Source: Bradyrhizobium sp.
Lineage (GTDB): Bacteria; Pseudomonadota; Alphaproteobacteria; Rhizobiales; Xanthobacteraceae
NCBI GenBank assembly: GCA_013822885.1
Contig: PNLC01000002.1
Location: 1-62,245, forward strand
Length of the DNA: 62,245 nucleotides
Reading direction: 5' to 3'
Positions 28,719 through 38,800 of this stretch are shown one piece after another. How positions within the stretch are numbered: position 1 is the first letter of the stretch; every line of letters begins with the position of its first letter. A program made the translations under genes and the position numbers. The notes beneath the pieces were generated by a model. That model was given only the letters and a program-made list of their open reading frames with translations. It had not been told where the DNA came from and searched no databases.

Positions 28719-29354
28719 GTGAAGCAGATCCTGATTGCGGACGACCATGAAGTCGTGCGGTCCGGTCTCCGCGCGATCATCGAAACTCGCGCCGACTGGG
28801 TCGTGTGCGGGGAAGCGGTCGATGGCAGGGACGCCGTTGCGTTGGCCTTGAAGCTGAAGCCGGATGTGGCGATCGTCGATTATTCGATGCCGGTGATGAA
28901 CGGGCTGGAGGTCAGCCGTCGAATTAAATCGCATCATCTGCACACGGAAGTGCTCATCCTCACGATGCATGAAAGCGAGGAGATTTTGACAGAGGTCCTC
29001 CTTGCAGGCGTGCGGGGGTTCCTGCTGAAATCAGATGCGAGGAGCCACCTCATTGCGGCTATCGAAGCGCTGCTAGACCACAGACCTTACTTCACCAGTG
29101 TTCTCCTGGAGAAGCTGCTTCATGACTATCTGTCTAACAAGAAGGACAAGTCGGAGGTTTTGCTTTCTTCGCGGGAACAGAGCGTCGTTCAGCTGATTGC
29201 GGAGGGGCACACCAACAAGTCCGTTGGCGCGGTTTTGAATCTCAGCGTTAAGACGGTCGAGACTCACCGCGCGTCGGCAATGCGCAAGCTCAATATTTCA
29301 TCGACGGCCGAACTCGTCCGCTATGCAATCCGCACAAAACTGATCGGACTTTGA
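28719..29354 (+). CDS. NarL/FixJ-type response regulator with LuxR HTH (paralog of the preceding gene)
   Basis: GTG start; ILIADDHEVVRSGLRAII, AIVDYSMPVMNG, SSREQSVVQLIAEGHTNKSVGAVLNLSVKTVETHRASAMRKL. Confidence 0.93.
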   Translation: MKQILIADDHEVVRSGLRAIIETRADWVVCGEAVDGRDAVALALKLKPDVAIVDYSMPVMNGLEVSRRIKSHHLHTEVLILTMHESEEILTEVLLAGVRGFLLKSDARSHLIAAIEALLDHRPYFTSVLLEKLLHDYLSNKKDKSEVLLSSREQSVVQLIAEGHTNKSVGAVLNLSVKTVETHRASAMRKLNISSTAELVRYAIRTKLIGL

Positions 29355-29473
29355 AGGATTTGGCCCGTCGAATGTGCTCTTCCGGTTGAGGCGGCACCCG
29401 CGAACATGCGATCATGCCAGTCGCGCGCAGCCAAACGAAGCCGTTATCATCCGGAAAGAGTTTTGAGGGCTCA

Positions 29474-30571
29474 ATGGGAAGATCGAAGACCGATCCCGAT
29501 CGAACCGCTGGAAACATCGAGCGGTCCGAGTTCGCGTCGGCCGCGGAGGGCGCCGGGCGCCGGTTCACCCTCGCAGGGGCTCTTGTTGTATTGAGCGTCA
29601 CCCTCGGCCTTCTCCTGGTATGGCGGACGTCGTCCAGTCTTCTCATCATCTTCGCGGGCATCCTGTTTGCATCGTTTCTCGATGCTTGTGCCCGGGCACT
29701 GGGTCCAGTCATCCCTGTCGGCCGCGCGTGGCGGTTGACCCTGGTGATTCTCGTCCTGACGGGCATGATCGTGCTGGGCGCCATCTGGGGAATAGGGAAG
29801 GTCCCCGAACAAGCGCGCCTCCTGATACGCGTCATGGATGCCCAGGTTGATGTCCTGCAGCAGCGCCTTCAGTCCGTCGGGGTCGAACTGTTTGGTCCGG
29901 ACGGCGGTCGCGATTTTTCCCGCTGGTTTCCCGATCATGACAAACTATTCGGGCATGCGCAGACGGCCGTCGGCACCGCGTCCAGCATTCTGGCCAACAT
30001 TCTCGTCATCGTGTTTCTCGGCCTGCTTTTCGCGCTCGACCCGCAAGCCTACCGCGATGGCGTGGTGTTGCTGGTCAAGCCTTCGTCGCGCGAGCGTGTG
30101 CGGGACGTTCTGGACGAGATGGGAGTTGTCCTCCGCTCATGGCTCGTCGGACAGTTCATCAGGATCGTGCTGATGACCGCGTGCGTCTGGCTTGCTCTTT
30201 ATCTATTGGGACTGCCGGGTGCCTTTCTGCTCGGTTTGCAGGCCGGCGTGTCGAATTTCGTGCCTTATCTCGGTCCAATACTGGCGGCCATCCCGGTCGG
30301 CCTGGTAGCCATGCCTCTGGGTACCTCGATGCTGATCTGGGCCGTCGGGATCTATACCGTCATACAGTCCATTGAGGGCTACGTCGTCGGCCCTCTCATT
30401 CAGCGTCAGGCAGTCGAACTGCCGCCCGCCTGGACCTTGGTGGCGATCGTCCTGTTCGGCTCCCTGTTCGGCGTATGGGGCATTGCACTTGCGATGCCGT
30501 TGTTTGCGGTCGGCCGTGTCGCCGTTCTCCGGCTCTATGTCGAAGACTGGCTGGAAGGTAACCTCAAGTAG
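29474..30571 (+). CDS. AI-2E family transporter (PerM-like permease)
   Basis: VSNFVPYLGPILAAIPVGLVAM, IQSIEGYVVGPLIQRQAVELPPAWTLVAIVLFGSLFGVWGIALAMPL. Confidence 0.88.
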   Translation: MGRSKTDPDRTAGNIERSEFASAAEGAGRRFTLAGALVVLSVTLGLLLVWRTSSSLLIIFAGILFASFLDACARALGPVIPVGRAWRLTLVILVLTGMIVLGAIWGIGKVPEQARLLIRVMDAQVDVLQQRLQSVGVELFGPDGGRDFSRWFPDHDKLFGHAQTAVGTASSILANILVIVFLGLLFALDPQAYRDGVVLLVKPSSRERVRDVLDEMGVVLRSWLVGQFIRIVLMTACVWLALYLLGLPGAFLLGLQAGVSNFVPYLGPILAAIPVGLVAMPLGTSMLIWAVGIYTVIQSIEGYVVGPLIQRQAVELPPAWTLVAIVLFGSLFGVWGIALAMPLFAVGRVAVLRLYVEDWLEGNLK

Positions 30572-30616
30572 CGATGGAATAACGCTGGCGGGGTACACAG
30601 TGGTCGGAAGGCCGTC

Positions 30617-32365
30617 ATGAGTCCATTGATCGATCCCCGCGGCGGAGACGTCGAGGATGACGCGTCGAGCACCAAGCGTCACTCGCTGTTATCGCTTGCC
30701 GGCAGCATGCTGGCCGAGATCAGCTTCCCCAAGCTGATCCTGTCCTGGATCATGCTGTTCGTTGTTCCCGCCTTGTTGCTCGGAATAGCACCGCTCGTTG
30801 CCTCTGCCTGGGTGAGCCTGGTTTCGCACAAGATTACATCGCCGCTCCTTGGCGTGTGGCCCGCGTTGCTTCTTGTGGCTGTGCTCGCACTTGGGTTTTT
30901 CGGAGTCCGATCGTTGCTTCGCATGGCCGAGAGCAGCTTCTGGTCTCTGAATTCGCTCGCCGTCGAACCGATCTACATCGCTTGCCGGGAGGGTTTGCGG
31001 CAGCTGGTCGAAAAGCTCGTGCAATCGCGGCTCAATGAACAGCAACTCGCAGCGGTGCGCGCCGGCACCGCCGGAGCGGCGGGCGTCGTCATCTCTGCTG
31101 CTGCGCTGGCGGTGTTGATGGTTAGCTGGCCAGCCTCGCGCTGGCTGGGACAGGTCGGCGATCTTGCTTCGCCTCGCGATCTGGTTTCAGTCGCCCTGGC
31201 AAACAGTATCGTGCTGGTCGCCGCTTACCTCGCCGTCGCCTCGCTGGTCTGGGCCTTCGCCGACGCGACCATGCCCCGGCTTCGGGATATTGGTCAGTTT
31301 CCTGCAAATTCGCGCGACGACCGGACGTGGCGCATCGCTCACTTGTCAGACATTCATATCGTAGGCGAGCGTTACGGCTTTCGGATCGAGAGCGGCCGGG
31401 CGGGTCCGCGCGGAAATGGGCGCTTCAATCGGTTGCTCGCGTTGCTTGATTTAGTCCATGCGAAAAATCCCGTCGACGCCATTGTCATCACCGGCGACAT
31501 GACGGATGCGGGCCGTTCTGCGGAATGGTCGGAATTTTTCGACGCGATGATGGCCTATCCCCGGCTTGCCGAGCGGGTACTCATATTGCCGGGAAACCAT
31601 GACCTCAACATCGTCGATCGCGCCAATCCGGCCCGCCTCGATCTCCCGACAAGCCCGAACAGAACCCTGCGGCGGCTCCGGTTCCTGTCGGCGGCCGATG
31701 CCCTTCACGGCGAGCGCGCTCGTTTGATCAACCAAGCCGGCCGCTGTCTGGCGGGCAGCCTCTCCGAAGCGCTCAAGCCGCATCGGGCGGAAATCGCCAG
31801 ATTTGCCGACGTCGGAAGGCCGCGGCTATCGAGGGCTCTGAATGAGCTATGGGCGGCAGCCTTCCCGATGGTGTTGCCGCCCGACCGCGTCAACGGTCTC
31901 GGCATCATCCTGCTGGACTCGAACGCGGATACGCACTTCTCCTTTACCAACGCTCTGGGGATGATTTCGATGGAGCAGGTAAAGGGGATTGAGATCGCCG
32001 CCGCGCAGTATCCCCAGGCCTTTTGGGTCATCGCGCTTCACCACCATGTCATCGAATATCCGAAAGTGACAAAGGTACTGTCTGAAAGAATCGGAACAGC
32101 ATTGGTGAATGGAAACTGGTTTGTTCGACGGTTGCAGCGATTGGGTGACAGGATCGTGCTAATGCATGGTCACCGGCATACTGACTGGATAGGAAAATGT
32201 GCGGCGTTGTCGATCGTGTCGGCGCCGTCTCCGGTCATGGAAGCGACCGACGACGAGAATACCTACTTCTACATTCATACATTGGCAGCGCAGAGCGGCG
32301 GATCGTTCGGTTTGCGCACACCCGAGCGCATCGTTGTAGACGGCCAGCCTGAGAGTGGCGGCTAG
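30617..32365 (+). CDS. Metallophosphoesterase with N-terminal transmembrane region
   Basis: IAHLSDIHI, VITGDMTD, ILPGNHDLN, ALHHHVIEYP, HGHRHTD metal-binding motifs. Confidence 0.88.
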   Translation: MSPLIDPRGGDVEDDASSTKRHSLLSLAGSMLAEISFPKLILSWIMLFVVPALLLGIAPLVASAWVSLVSHKITSPLLGVWPALLLVAVLALGFFGVRSLLRMAESSFWSLNSLAVEPIYIACREGLRQLVEKLVQSRLNEQQLAAVRAGTAGAAGVVISAAALAVLMVSWPASRWLGQVGDLASPRDLVSVALANSIVLVAAYLAVASLVWAFADATMPRLRDIGQFPANSRDDRTWRIAHLSDIHIVGERYGFRIESGRAGPRGNGRFNRLLALLDLVHAKNPVDAIVITGDMTDAGRSAEWSEFFDAMMAYPRLAERVLILPGNHDLNIVDRANPARLDLPTSPNRTLRRLRFLSAADALHGERARLINQAGRCLAGSLSEALKPHRAEIARFADVGRPRLSRALNELWAAAFPMVLPPDRVNGLGIILLDSNADTHFSFTNALGMISMEQVKGIEIAAAQYPQAFWVIALHHHVIEYPKVTKVLSERIGTALVNGNWFVRRLQRLGDRIVLMHGHRHTDWIGKCAALSIVSAPSPVMEATDDENTYFYIHTLAAQSGGSFGLRTPERIVVDGQPESGG

Positions 32366-32434
32366 ACCCGCCACCCACGGCGTTGACTTCAAAGCGGTCG
32401 CGCATTCCGGAAGCCGGTCGCGATCGGCCTGGAC

Positions 32435-32959
32435 TTACGCCGACGGTGCCGGTTGCGGTGGCGCCTCAGTTGGCGCTGCCTTGGCGAGAGCGTCGCGCAA
32501 GACCTGTTCCTTGGTCTCGTCGAGGGAAGTTTTCAGCACGGTACCTCCGGCATCCTTGATTTCATTGAGCACCTTGTCCGCCGTCATGTTCTTGATGAGA
32601 ACAAACAGCGCGGCATTGCCCGGCTGGATACTCGCTGCGAGCTCCTTCATGAAATTGTCATTGATACCAAAATCGGATAGCGCGCCACCAAGCGCCCCCG
32701 ATGCAGCGCCCAGCGCAACGCCTATGATAGGATTGAGGAAAAGAACACCGATCAGAAGGCCCCAAAAACTACCTGAGGCCGCTCCCACCGCCGTCGTGTT
32801 GACTAGCTGGTTCAGTTTGACCGCGCCTGCTTCAGTCTTGACCGCAATAACGGCGTCGTTGATTGTTATCAGGTATTCTTTCTGCAGCTTGAACAGACGT
32901 TGACGGACCTCTTCGGCTTTCTCCTCGGACGGATACACGATCACGACCAGATCAGACAT
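32435..32959 (-). CDS. DUF1269-type membrane protein
   Basis: VVIVYPSEEKAEEVRQRLFKLQKEYLI...GAASGSFWGLLIGVLFLNPIIGVALGAASGALGGALSDFGINDNFMKEL. Confidence 0.8.
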   Translation of the reverse strand: MSDLVVIVYPSEEKAEEVRQRLFKLQKEYLITINDAVIAVKTEAGAVKLNQLVNTTAVGAASGSFWGLLIGVLFLNPIIGVALGAASGALGGALSDFGINDNFMKELAASIQPGNAALFVLIKNMTADKVLNEIKDAGGTVLKTSLDETKEQVLRDALAKAAPTEAPPQPAPSA

Positions 32960-33197
32960 AACAACCTCCGTTGAATTTGAAATCTCACCAGGCCCGAACC
33001 TGAATGGCGATAGTAGCTCACAACCGGCTGGATCGAAACAGTGACTGTCGCGAGATTGTCGTGCCGGCGGCTGTCACGGCGGAGTCAGGTCTTCTCCCGA
33101 ATAGCTGCCGGGGCTCAGTGTCAGGGCGGCCAGGAAATTGCGGCGGGGCATGAGTTGACTTGACTGCGGATGTCTGGAGCTATTTGGGGAGTACGAA

Positions 33198-33890
33198 TTG
33201 AGGTCCGGTGCGTCATTCCTCGCTCAAAATCGCAGGTGGCGCCGGTCGTGCGCGCTCTCCCTTTGCGTGGCGCTCGCGATCTTGTCACCAATCGCGTTCG
33301 CAGACGATCGGAACGTGGACTTTGACATCCCGGCGCAGGCGCTGGACCCGGCGCTGAACGCCTTCCGCACCGCCGCCGGCGTTCAGATCTTCTACGAAAC
33401 CGCGCTTACGGTTGGCCGGAAATCGCAGGAGGTCAAGGGCAGTTTGGCGCCGGGGCGTGCCTTGCAGACGTTGCTCGGCGGGACGGGGCTCCAGGTTCGC
33501 CGAACCGACGTGGATGCCTTCGCCATCCTTCCCGGGCAGGCAGAGACGGATCGCGCGCCGGCGCCGGCAAGCCAGCCTGATGGACGTTTTGTAGGGGCGC
33601 TGCAGAACGGCGTCCTGGATCTGCTGTGCCGAAACAGTCAGACGCGGCCAGGCAGGTACAAGGTAGCGCTAGAACTCTGGATAGCACCGACCGGCGTCAT
33701 TCAACGTAGCGCACTCATGGCCTCCACTGGCGATGTGGCTCTCGATGCAGCCCTGCTCGGCGCGCTTCGGGGCGGCAGCATCGATGCAGTGCCGCCGGCC
33801 AATGTCGCCCAACCGTTCATTCTCAGCATTGTGCCGCGCGCCCCATCTGAAACCGGGGATTGTGGCGGCTCGTCGCAGACCATCAGGTAG
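33198..33890 (+). CDS. Exported STN-domain protein with C-terminal TonB_C-like domain (cassette 1)
   Basis: Signal peptide; FDIPAQALDPALNAFRTAAGVQIFYETALTVGRKSQEVKGSLAPGRALQTLLGGTGLQVRRTDVDAFAI (STN); ELWIAPTGVIQRSALMASTGDVALDAALLGALRG (TonB_C-like). TTG start. Confidence 0.75.
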   Translation: MRSGASFLAQNRRWRRSCALSLCVALAILSPIAFADDRNVDFDIPAQALDPALNAFRTAAGVQIFYETALTVGRKSQEVKGSLAPGRALQTLLGGTGLQVRRTDVDAFAILPGQAETDRAPAPASQPDGRFVGALQNGVLDLLCRNSQTRPGRYKVALELWIAPTGVIQRSALMASTGDVALDAALLGALRGGSIDAVPPANVAQPFILSIVPRAPSETGDCGGSSQTIR

Positions 33891-34069
33891 GCAGCCCGCC
33901 GGGCCGTAGCCAATTTGTCATGCAGCCTTGATAGTCAGAATGGCTGCAACCTGGCGTTTGTCGCGCCGGGATGGCTTGCACCGGTGCCTGATCTCCAAGG
34001 GGTTTGGACGTTCAATAGTCCTCGGGCGGCTAATTCGAGCTCTGATTTGTCAGACGGGGACCACCGATT

Positions 34070-34636
34070 ATGGCGGAAACGACGTGGGCATTGTTGCGTG
34101 ATCTGCTCACCGACCGATACACGGAGTTCAAGGTCAGGCTGACGCGGCGGCTGGGCTCGGAGGAACTTGCCAGCGAGAGTCTGCACGAGACGTGGCTGCG
34201 GCTGAATAGGTCAGGGCATGTAGGCTCGATCGAACATCCGTCAGCGTACCTCCTGCGTATTGCCGTCAACATTGCAACGGACCGCTTGCGCGCCGAGAGC
34301 AGCCGCGCGCGCCGGTCCGAGATCGATGCGCTGCTCGGAGCGGGCCGGGAGCCGCTCGACCCGGCATTTGAGTTGCAGGCACGTCTGGACCTTCAGGTCG
34401 TCGAACGGGCGATCCGGCAGTTGCCGGATCGGCCGCGGGTGATACTCATCGCCTCCCGGCTTGAGGGGCTGACCCATCAGGCCATTGCCAAGCGGCTCGG
34501 CATCTCCAGGCGCACCGTCCTGTACGAGTTGAAGCGCGCCGTGGAATATCTGGATGCACAGCTTGATGGGAAATCCGCCGACAGCGCTCTCAATCCTTGC
34601 GCTCCGAATGCCCCTGATCCGTCTCAGGAAGCGTAG
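34070..34636 (+). CDS. ECF (FecI-like) RNA polymerase sigma factor (cassette 1)
   Basis: LASESLHETWLRLNRS...HPSAYLLRIAVNIATDRLR; region 4: LPDRPRVILIASRLEGLTHQAIAKRLGISRRTVLYELKRAVEYL. Confidence 0.9.
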   Translation: MAETTWALLRDLLTDRYTEFKVRLTRRLGSEELASESLHETWLRLNRSGHVGSIEHPSAYLLRIAVNIATDRLRAESSRARRSEIDALLGAGREPLDPAFELQARLDLQVVERAIRQLPDRPRVILIASRLEGLTHQAIAKRLGISRRTVLYELKRAVEYLDAQLDGKSADSALNPCAPNAPDPSQEA

Positions 34637-34650
34637 AGGAGGCAAGCGCG

Positions 34651-35664
34651 ATGGCATCCGCCGATGAGAAAACTGCAGCAATGACGGGCGCGGTCCGCTC
34701 GAAGGACGAGCTTGAGTCACTCAGACGCGAGGCCTGGACCAGGCTTCTGCACATCACATCCGGCCACGCCAGCAAGGCAGACGTCGCTGCGCTGAAGGTC
34801 TGGTGCGCGCAAAGCGCCTGTCATGCCGAGGTCTTTGCTGAGGTGAGCGGACGATGGCGCGCGTTCGGGCCGGCCATAGAGAACGTCACGCAATCCGCGC
34901 GGGCTTTGCGCGCGGGTGAGGCGGCACGAACAGGCATGCCGCTCGGACGTCGTGCATTCCTGGTCGGTGCCCTGGGTGCATCGGCGGCCGGGGCTGCCGT
35001 TATGATAGCGCAGCCGCCGATGCGGTTGTGGCCGTCACTCGGCGAGTTCGCTGCCGACTACCGGACCGCGACCGGCGAGCGCCGCCATATCGTGCTTGCC
35101 GCGCGCGCATCGGTAGATTTGAACACCGCCACCAGCATCAACGTCCGGGCTGCGGGCGACGGAGGCGATCAGATCGAGTTGATTGGGGGCGAGGCCGCAT
35201 TCGCGACACGATCCAGGCCGGTCGAGGTGATTGCCGGAAATGGCCGGGCCTGGGCCGACGACGCCCAGTTTAGTATCCGTCACAATAAATCCGACATCTG
35301 TGTGACATGTCTTGAAGGTTTGGTTCACGTCCAGCAGGAGGGGCGTTCCGCGACACTGCAGAAGAAGCAACAGGTCGTCTATGACGGTCGCAATCTGGGC
35401 CGCGTGCAGAGTGTCGACCCCGTCATCTTGACCGCGTGGCGCGAGGGCGAATTATTGTTTCACAACGAGCCGTTGGCGCGGGTTCTGGAAGAAGTCAATC
35501 GCTACCGGCCGGGCCGGATCATTCTCGTGAATGAGGCCCTCGGGCAAAGGCGGTTCACCGCGCAGTTCAAGCTCGATCGGCTCGAAGTGGTGATCACCCA
35601 GTTGAAAGCCGCATTCGGCGCGCGGGTGGTGTCGCTTCCGGGCGGCGTGGTGCTCGTGAGCTGA
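34651..35664 (+). CDS. FecR-like anti-sigma/sensor protein (cassette 1)
   Basis: N-terminal DUF4880-like W-containing domain, RRAFLVGALGASAAGAA TM, YRTATGERRHIVLAARASVDLNTATSINV FecR domain, C-terminal STN-like tail. Confidence 0.88.
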   Translation: MASADEKTAAMTGAVRSKDELESLRREAWTRLLHITSGHASKADVAALKVWCAQSACHAEVFAEVSGRWRAFGPAIENVTQSARALRAGEAARTGMPLGRRAFLVGALGASAAGAAVMIAQPPMRLWPSLGEFAADYRTATGERRHIVLAARASVDLNTATSINVRAAGDGGDQIELIGGEAAFATRSRPVEVIAGNGRAWADDAQFSIRHNKSDICVTCLEGLVHVQQEGRSATLQKKQQVVYDGRNLGRVQSVDPVILTAWREGELLFHNEPLARVLEEVNRYRPGRIILVNEALGQRRFTAQFKLDRLEVVITQLKAAFGARVVSLPGGVVLVS

Positions 35665-35685
35665 CGGCCCGGATGGATCGGGCCG
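35665..35685 (+). other. GC-rich hairpin CGGCCCG-gatggat-CGGGCCG after fecR1
   Basis: 7-bp perfect stem starting one base after the FecR1 stop; no T-tract. Confidence 0.35.
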
Positions 35686-35887
35686 ATCGCACGATTTCGC
35701 GCGATGGGGTGAGATTCAGTCGGATCGTTGAAGGGGGAAGGTCACACCCTAAACTCGTTTGAAAAAATTCGGCGCAGCACGTTGCGCACTTGCCGTTGCT
35801 CACTCGTCTAGGGACGTCGGGAAAATCCGACGCTTGGCTGAAGCCGTGGGGGCGAAGGCCGATAATTTGACGAGAGAGTGCCAATTC

Positions 35888-38800
35888 ATGCTTCTGCCAG
35901 TTGTTGCCGCCGCACCGCGCTCTTTTTCCGCTCGTCGTCTCTCGAAACGCGCCTTGCTGTTCGCGGGTGTAAGCGCGACCGCGCTTTTCGCCGCTGGTCA
36001 TTGCGCGCTCGCCCGCCCCTTGGGCGGGCAGGCGCCGTCTCCGTCCACGGCGGCTATGGCAGCCGCGCAGGGAGCCTCGCAGGCCGCGCAGCAGGCGAGT
36101 AATGCGCTGAGGCGGGCCACGCAGTCGCTTCAGGCCATGCAGTCGGCGCAGCAGGCCGCCCGTGATCTCGCGCGGACCACGCCGACCACGGTGCAAAACG
36201 GCCTGCAGGCCGGTGGTCTGGTGGTGATGCCGGGCGCGACACCGGGGGCGACCGACGGCGGTGCGGGATTGTGGCAGGGCGCCAATCTGCCGACCGAGTC
36301 CTCGAGCGGCGGCCGCACCCAGGTCACGGTCAGGCAGAACCAGCAGAAGGCGATCCTGACCTGGAAGGAATTCAACGTCGGCCGCGAGACCGATCTCTAT
36401 TTCGACCAGCGCGCCGGCGGCGCCGACGTCCAGAACTGGATCGCGCTGAACCGTGTGGGCCCGGGCGCGGCGCCGAGCCAGATCCTCGGCTCCGTCAAGG
36501 CCGAGGGGCAGGTCTATGTCATCAACCAGAGCGGCATCATCTTCGGCGGCGCGAGCCAGGTGAATGTCCATACGCTGGTTGCTTCGAGCCTGAGTCTGTC
36601 CAATGCGCAACTCATGGCGGGCATCAACAATCCTCTTGTGAGCGGCGGCGGCGGCGACACCTATTCCGTGCCGCAATTCGGGTATCTTGGACAGCCGCGC
36701 CCAGAGGGGAGCTTTGAGATCGACGATCCCAGACAAGTCCCACGCACCGCGATCGGCGCGCCTGCCGGAGATGTGATGGTCGAGGCCGGTGCGCAGATCG
36801 CAACGGTCAGCGGCGGCAAGGCGATGCTGTTTGCGCCGCATGTGGTCAATTCCGGATCGATTTCGGCGCCGGATGGCCAGGTCATCATGGCGGCCGGTGA
36901 GCAGGTCTATCTCAGGACCAGCCTGATCGTGGAGCGTGACCTCACAAAGCCGTTTCATCTGAACGTGCGCGGTCTGGATGTGGCGGTTTCGGCACCGATG
37001 CCCTGGCTGTTCACTCGCAATCAGAAAAATTTTGACAATCAGAATTTCACCGTAGGCGTGCAAACCATCGTTCTTCCGGAAATGGAGGCGCGAGCGGCCG
37101 CGGTCGACTACCGCGTGGTGAATAATGGTGTCGTGCAGGCCGACCGCGGAAATATCACTGTAACCGCGCGCAACGTCGTTCAGAATGGCGCATTGCTCGC
37201 GGCAACCGCCCTGAACAACCGCGATGGCTCGATCCGGCTGCAAGCCTGGGGTCAGGGCATCCCGTGCGAGGGGGACTGTGGGACCAACAACTTTCTGTAC
37301 TGGTCGCCCGGCAGGGTAACGTTGGCGACAGGAAGCGTGACGGCGGCCATGCCAGATCTTTCCGACACCAGCGAGATGGAACTGTCGTCGCTGCTGACAC
37401 GCTACACGCCGGGGCGCGTCGAACTGCGCGGCGACCTGATCGACATCGAACAGCAGGCGAACGTCATTGTCCCCGCCGGCACCATCAGCGTGGTGGCGAG
37501 CAAAAATCCTTGGGCCGACGAGCAGCCGGTAGGCGAGACGCCGCGCGACGGCAGCCGGGTCTATATCGGCGAAGATGCCTATCTCAGCGTCGCCGGGCTG
37601 CAGGATGTGCTGTTGGCGATGGAAAGCAACGTCATCGAGGCGGAGCTGCGGATCAACGAGCTGCGCGACTCGCCGCTCTATCGGGATTCATGGCTACGCG
37701 GACAGACGGTCTATGTTGACCGGCGCAAGAGCGGAACGTTTACCGATGGTTTGATGTCCGGTGTGCGGTGGGTGACAAAGGACGGTAATTACATCCCCGG
37801 AGCCTGGGTCGGCACACCGCTTGCCGACGTATCGGCCTGGGTTGGCGTCGGCAAGACCAATCTCGCCGAACTGTCGACGCAGGGCGGTTCGATCATTCTG
37901 AAGTCGGCTGGATCGGTAGTCACGCGGTCAGGCTCGATCCTCGACGTCTCGGGGGGCTCGGTTCGCTATTCGGATGGCTGGATCAAAACGACCAGGCTGC
38001 TGGGCGCCGACGGGCGCATCTACGACATCGGAGATGCCAGACCGGATCAGGCATATGTGGCTCTCGCCGGAGGCTTCACCAGGTCGCACGCCCGCTGGGA
38101 CGTTACGGAGACCTGGACCAACCTGCTCGGCAAGTCGGGCGCTCGCTACGAGCGCGGTTACACCGAGGGCCGCAAGGCCGGCTCCATCCAGTTCTATGCG
38201 GGCGAAGGCGTCGTGCTTGAGGGCGGCTATTGGGGCGGCACGGTCGTTGGCGAGCGACAGGCTGGCACGGGCGAACTCGCGCAGGCGGGTACAATGACGT
38301 TCGGCGGCACGGGCGACGACAAGAAGCTGTGGTTGCTGGGCAATCTGATCATAACCAACGATCCGGTTCTGCTGCCGGCAGATTTCAGCGCGACGACGCC
38401 GCTGGCGTCATCCTGGTATTCCGGCAGCCCGGGCGTTACGGATTCATTCCTGTTCCGCACGACCTATCTCGATTCCGATGTGCTGGGCGCTGCCGGCTTC
38501 GGCGCGATTGAACTCTATGTCACGAAGAGCTTCTCGCTGGAGAAGGGCACGGCTCTCGAGTTGGCGCCAGGCAGTTCGTTTACGGTCGAAGCCAACACCG
38601 TCGACGCCTACACCCAGGATTTCAGGATCGACGGCGTGATCCGAGCGGCCGGCGGCAGCGTGAAGCTCAATCAGGCGGAGAACGTGTATTTTGGTTCTGG
38701 CGCTGCCATTGACGCCAGCGGTCAATGGGTCAACCAACGGACGGGTGCCGCAACGATAGCAGCCCCGGTCATCGGCGGTGGTAGCATCGAGGTCATGAAT

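Noticed and set aside
35594-37243. Long antisense ORFs opposite the exoprotein genes (549, 430, 410, 338 aa and others)
   Set aside because: Typical shadow ORFs of high-GC coding sequence; low-complexity composition and no recognisable domains.
37427-37435. RGD tripeptide in exoprotein 1
   Set aside because: Expected by chance in a protein of this length; not seen at the equivalent place in exoprotein 2 and no evidence of exposure.
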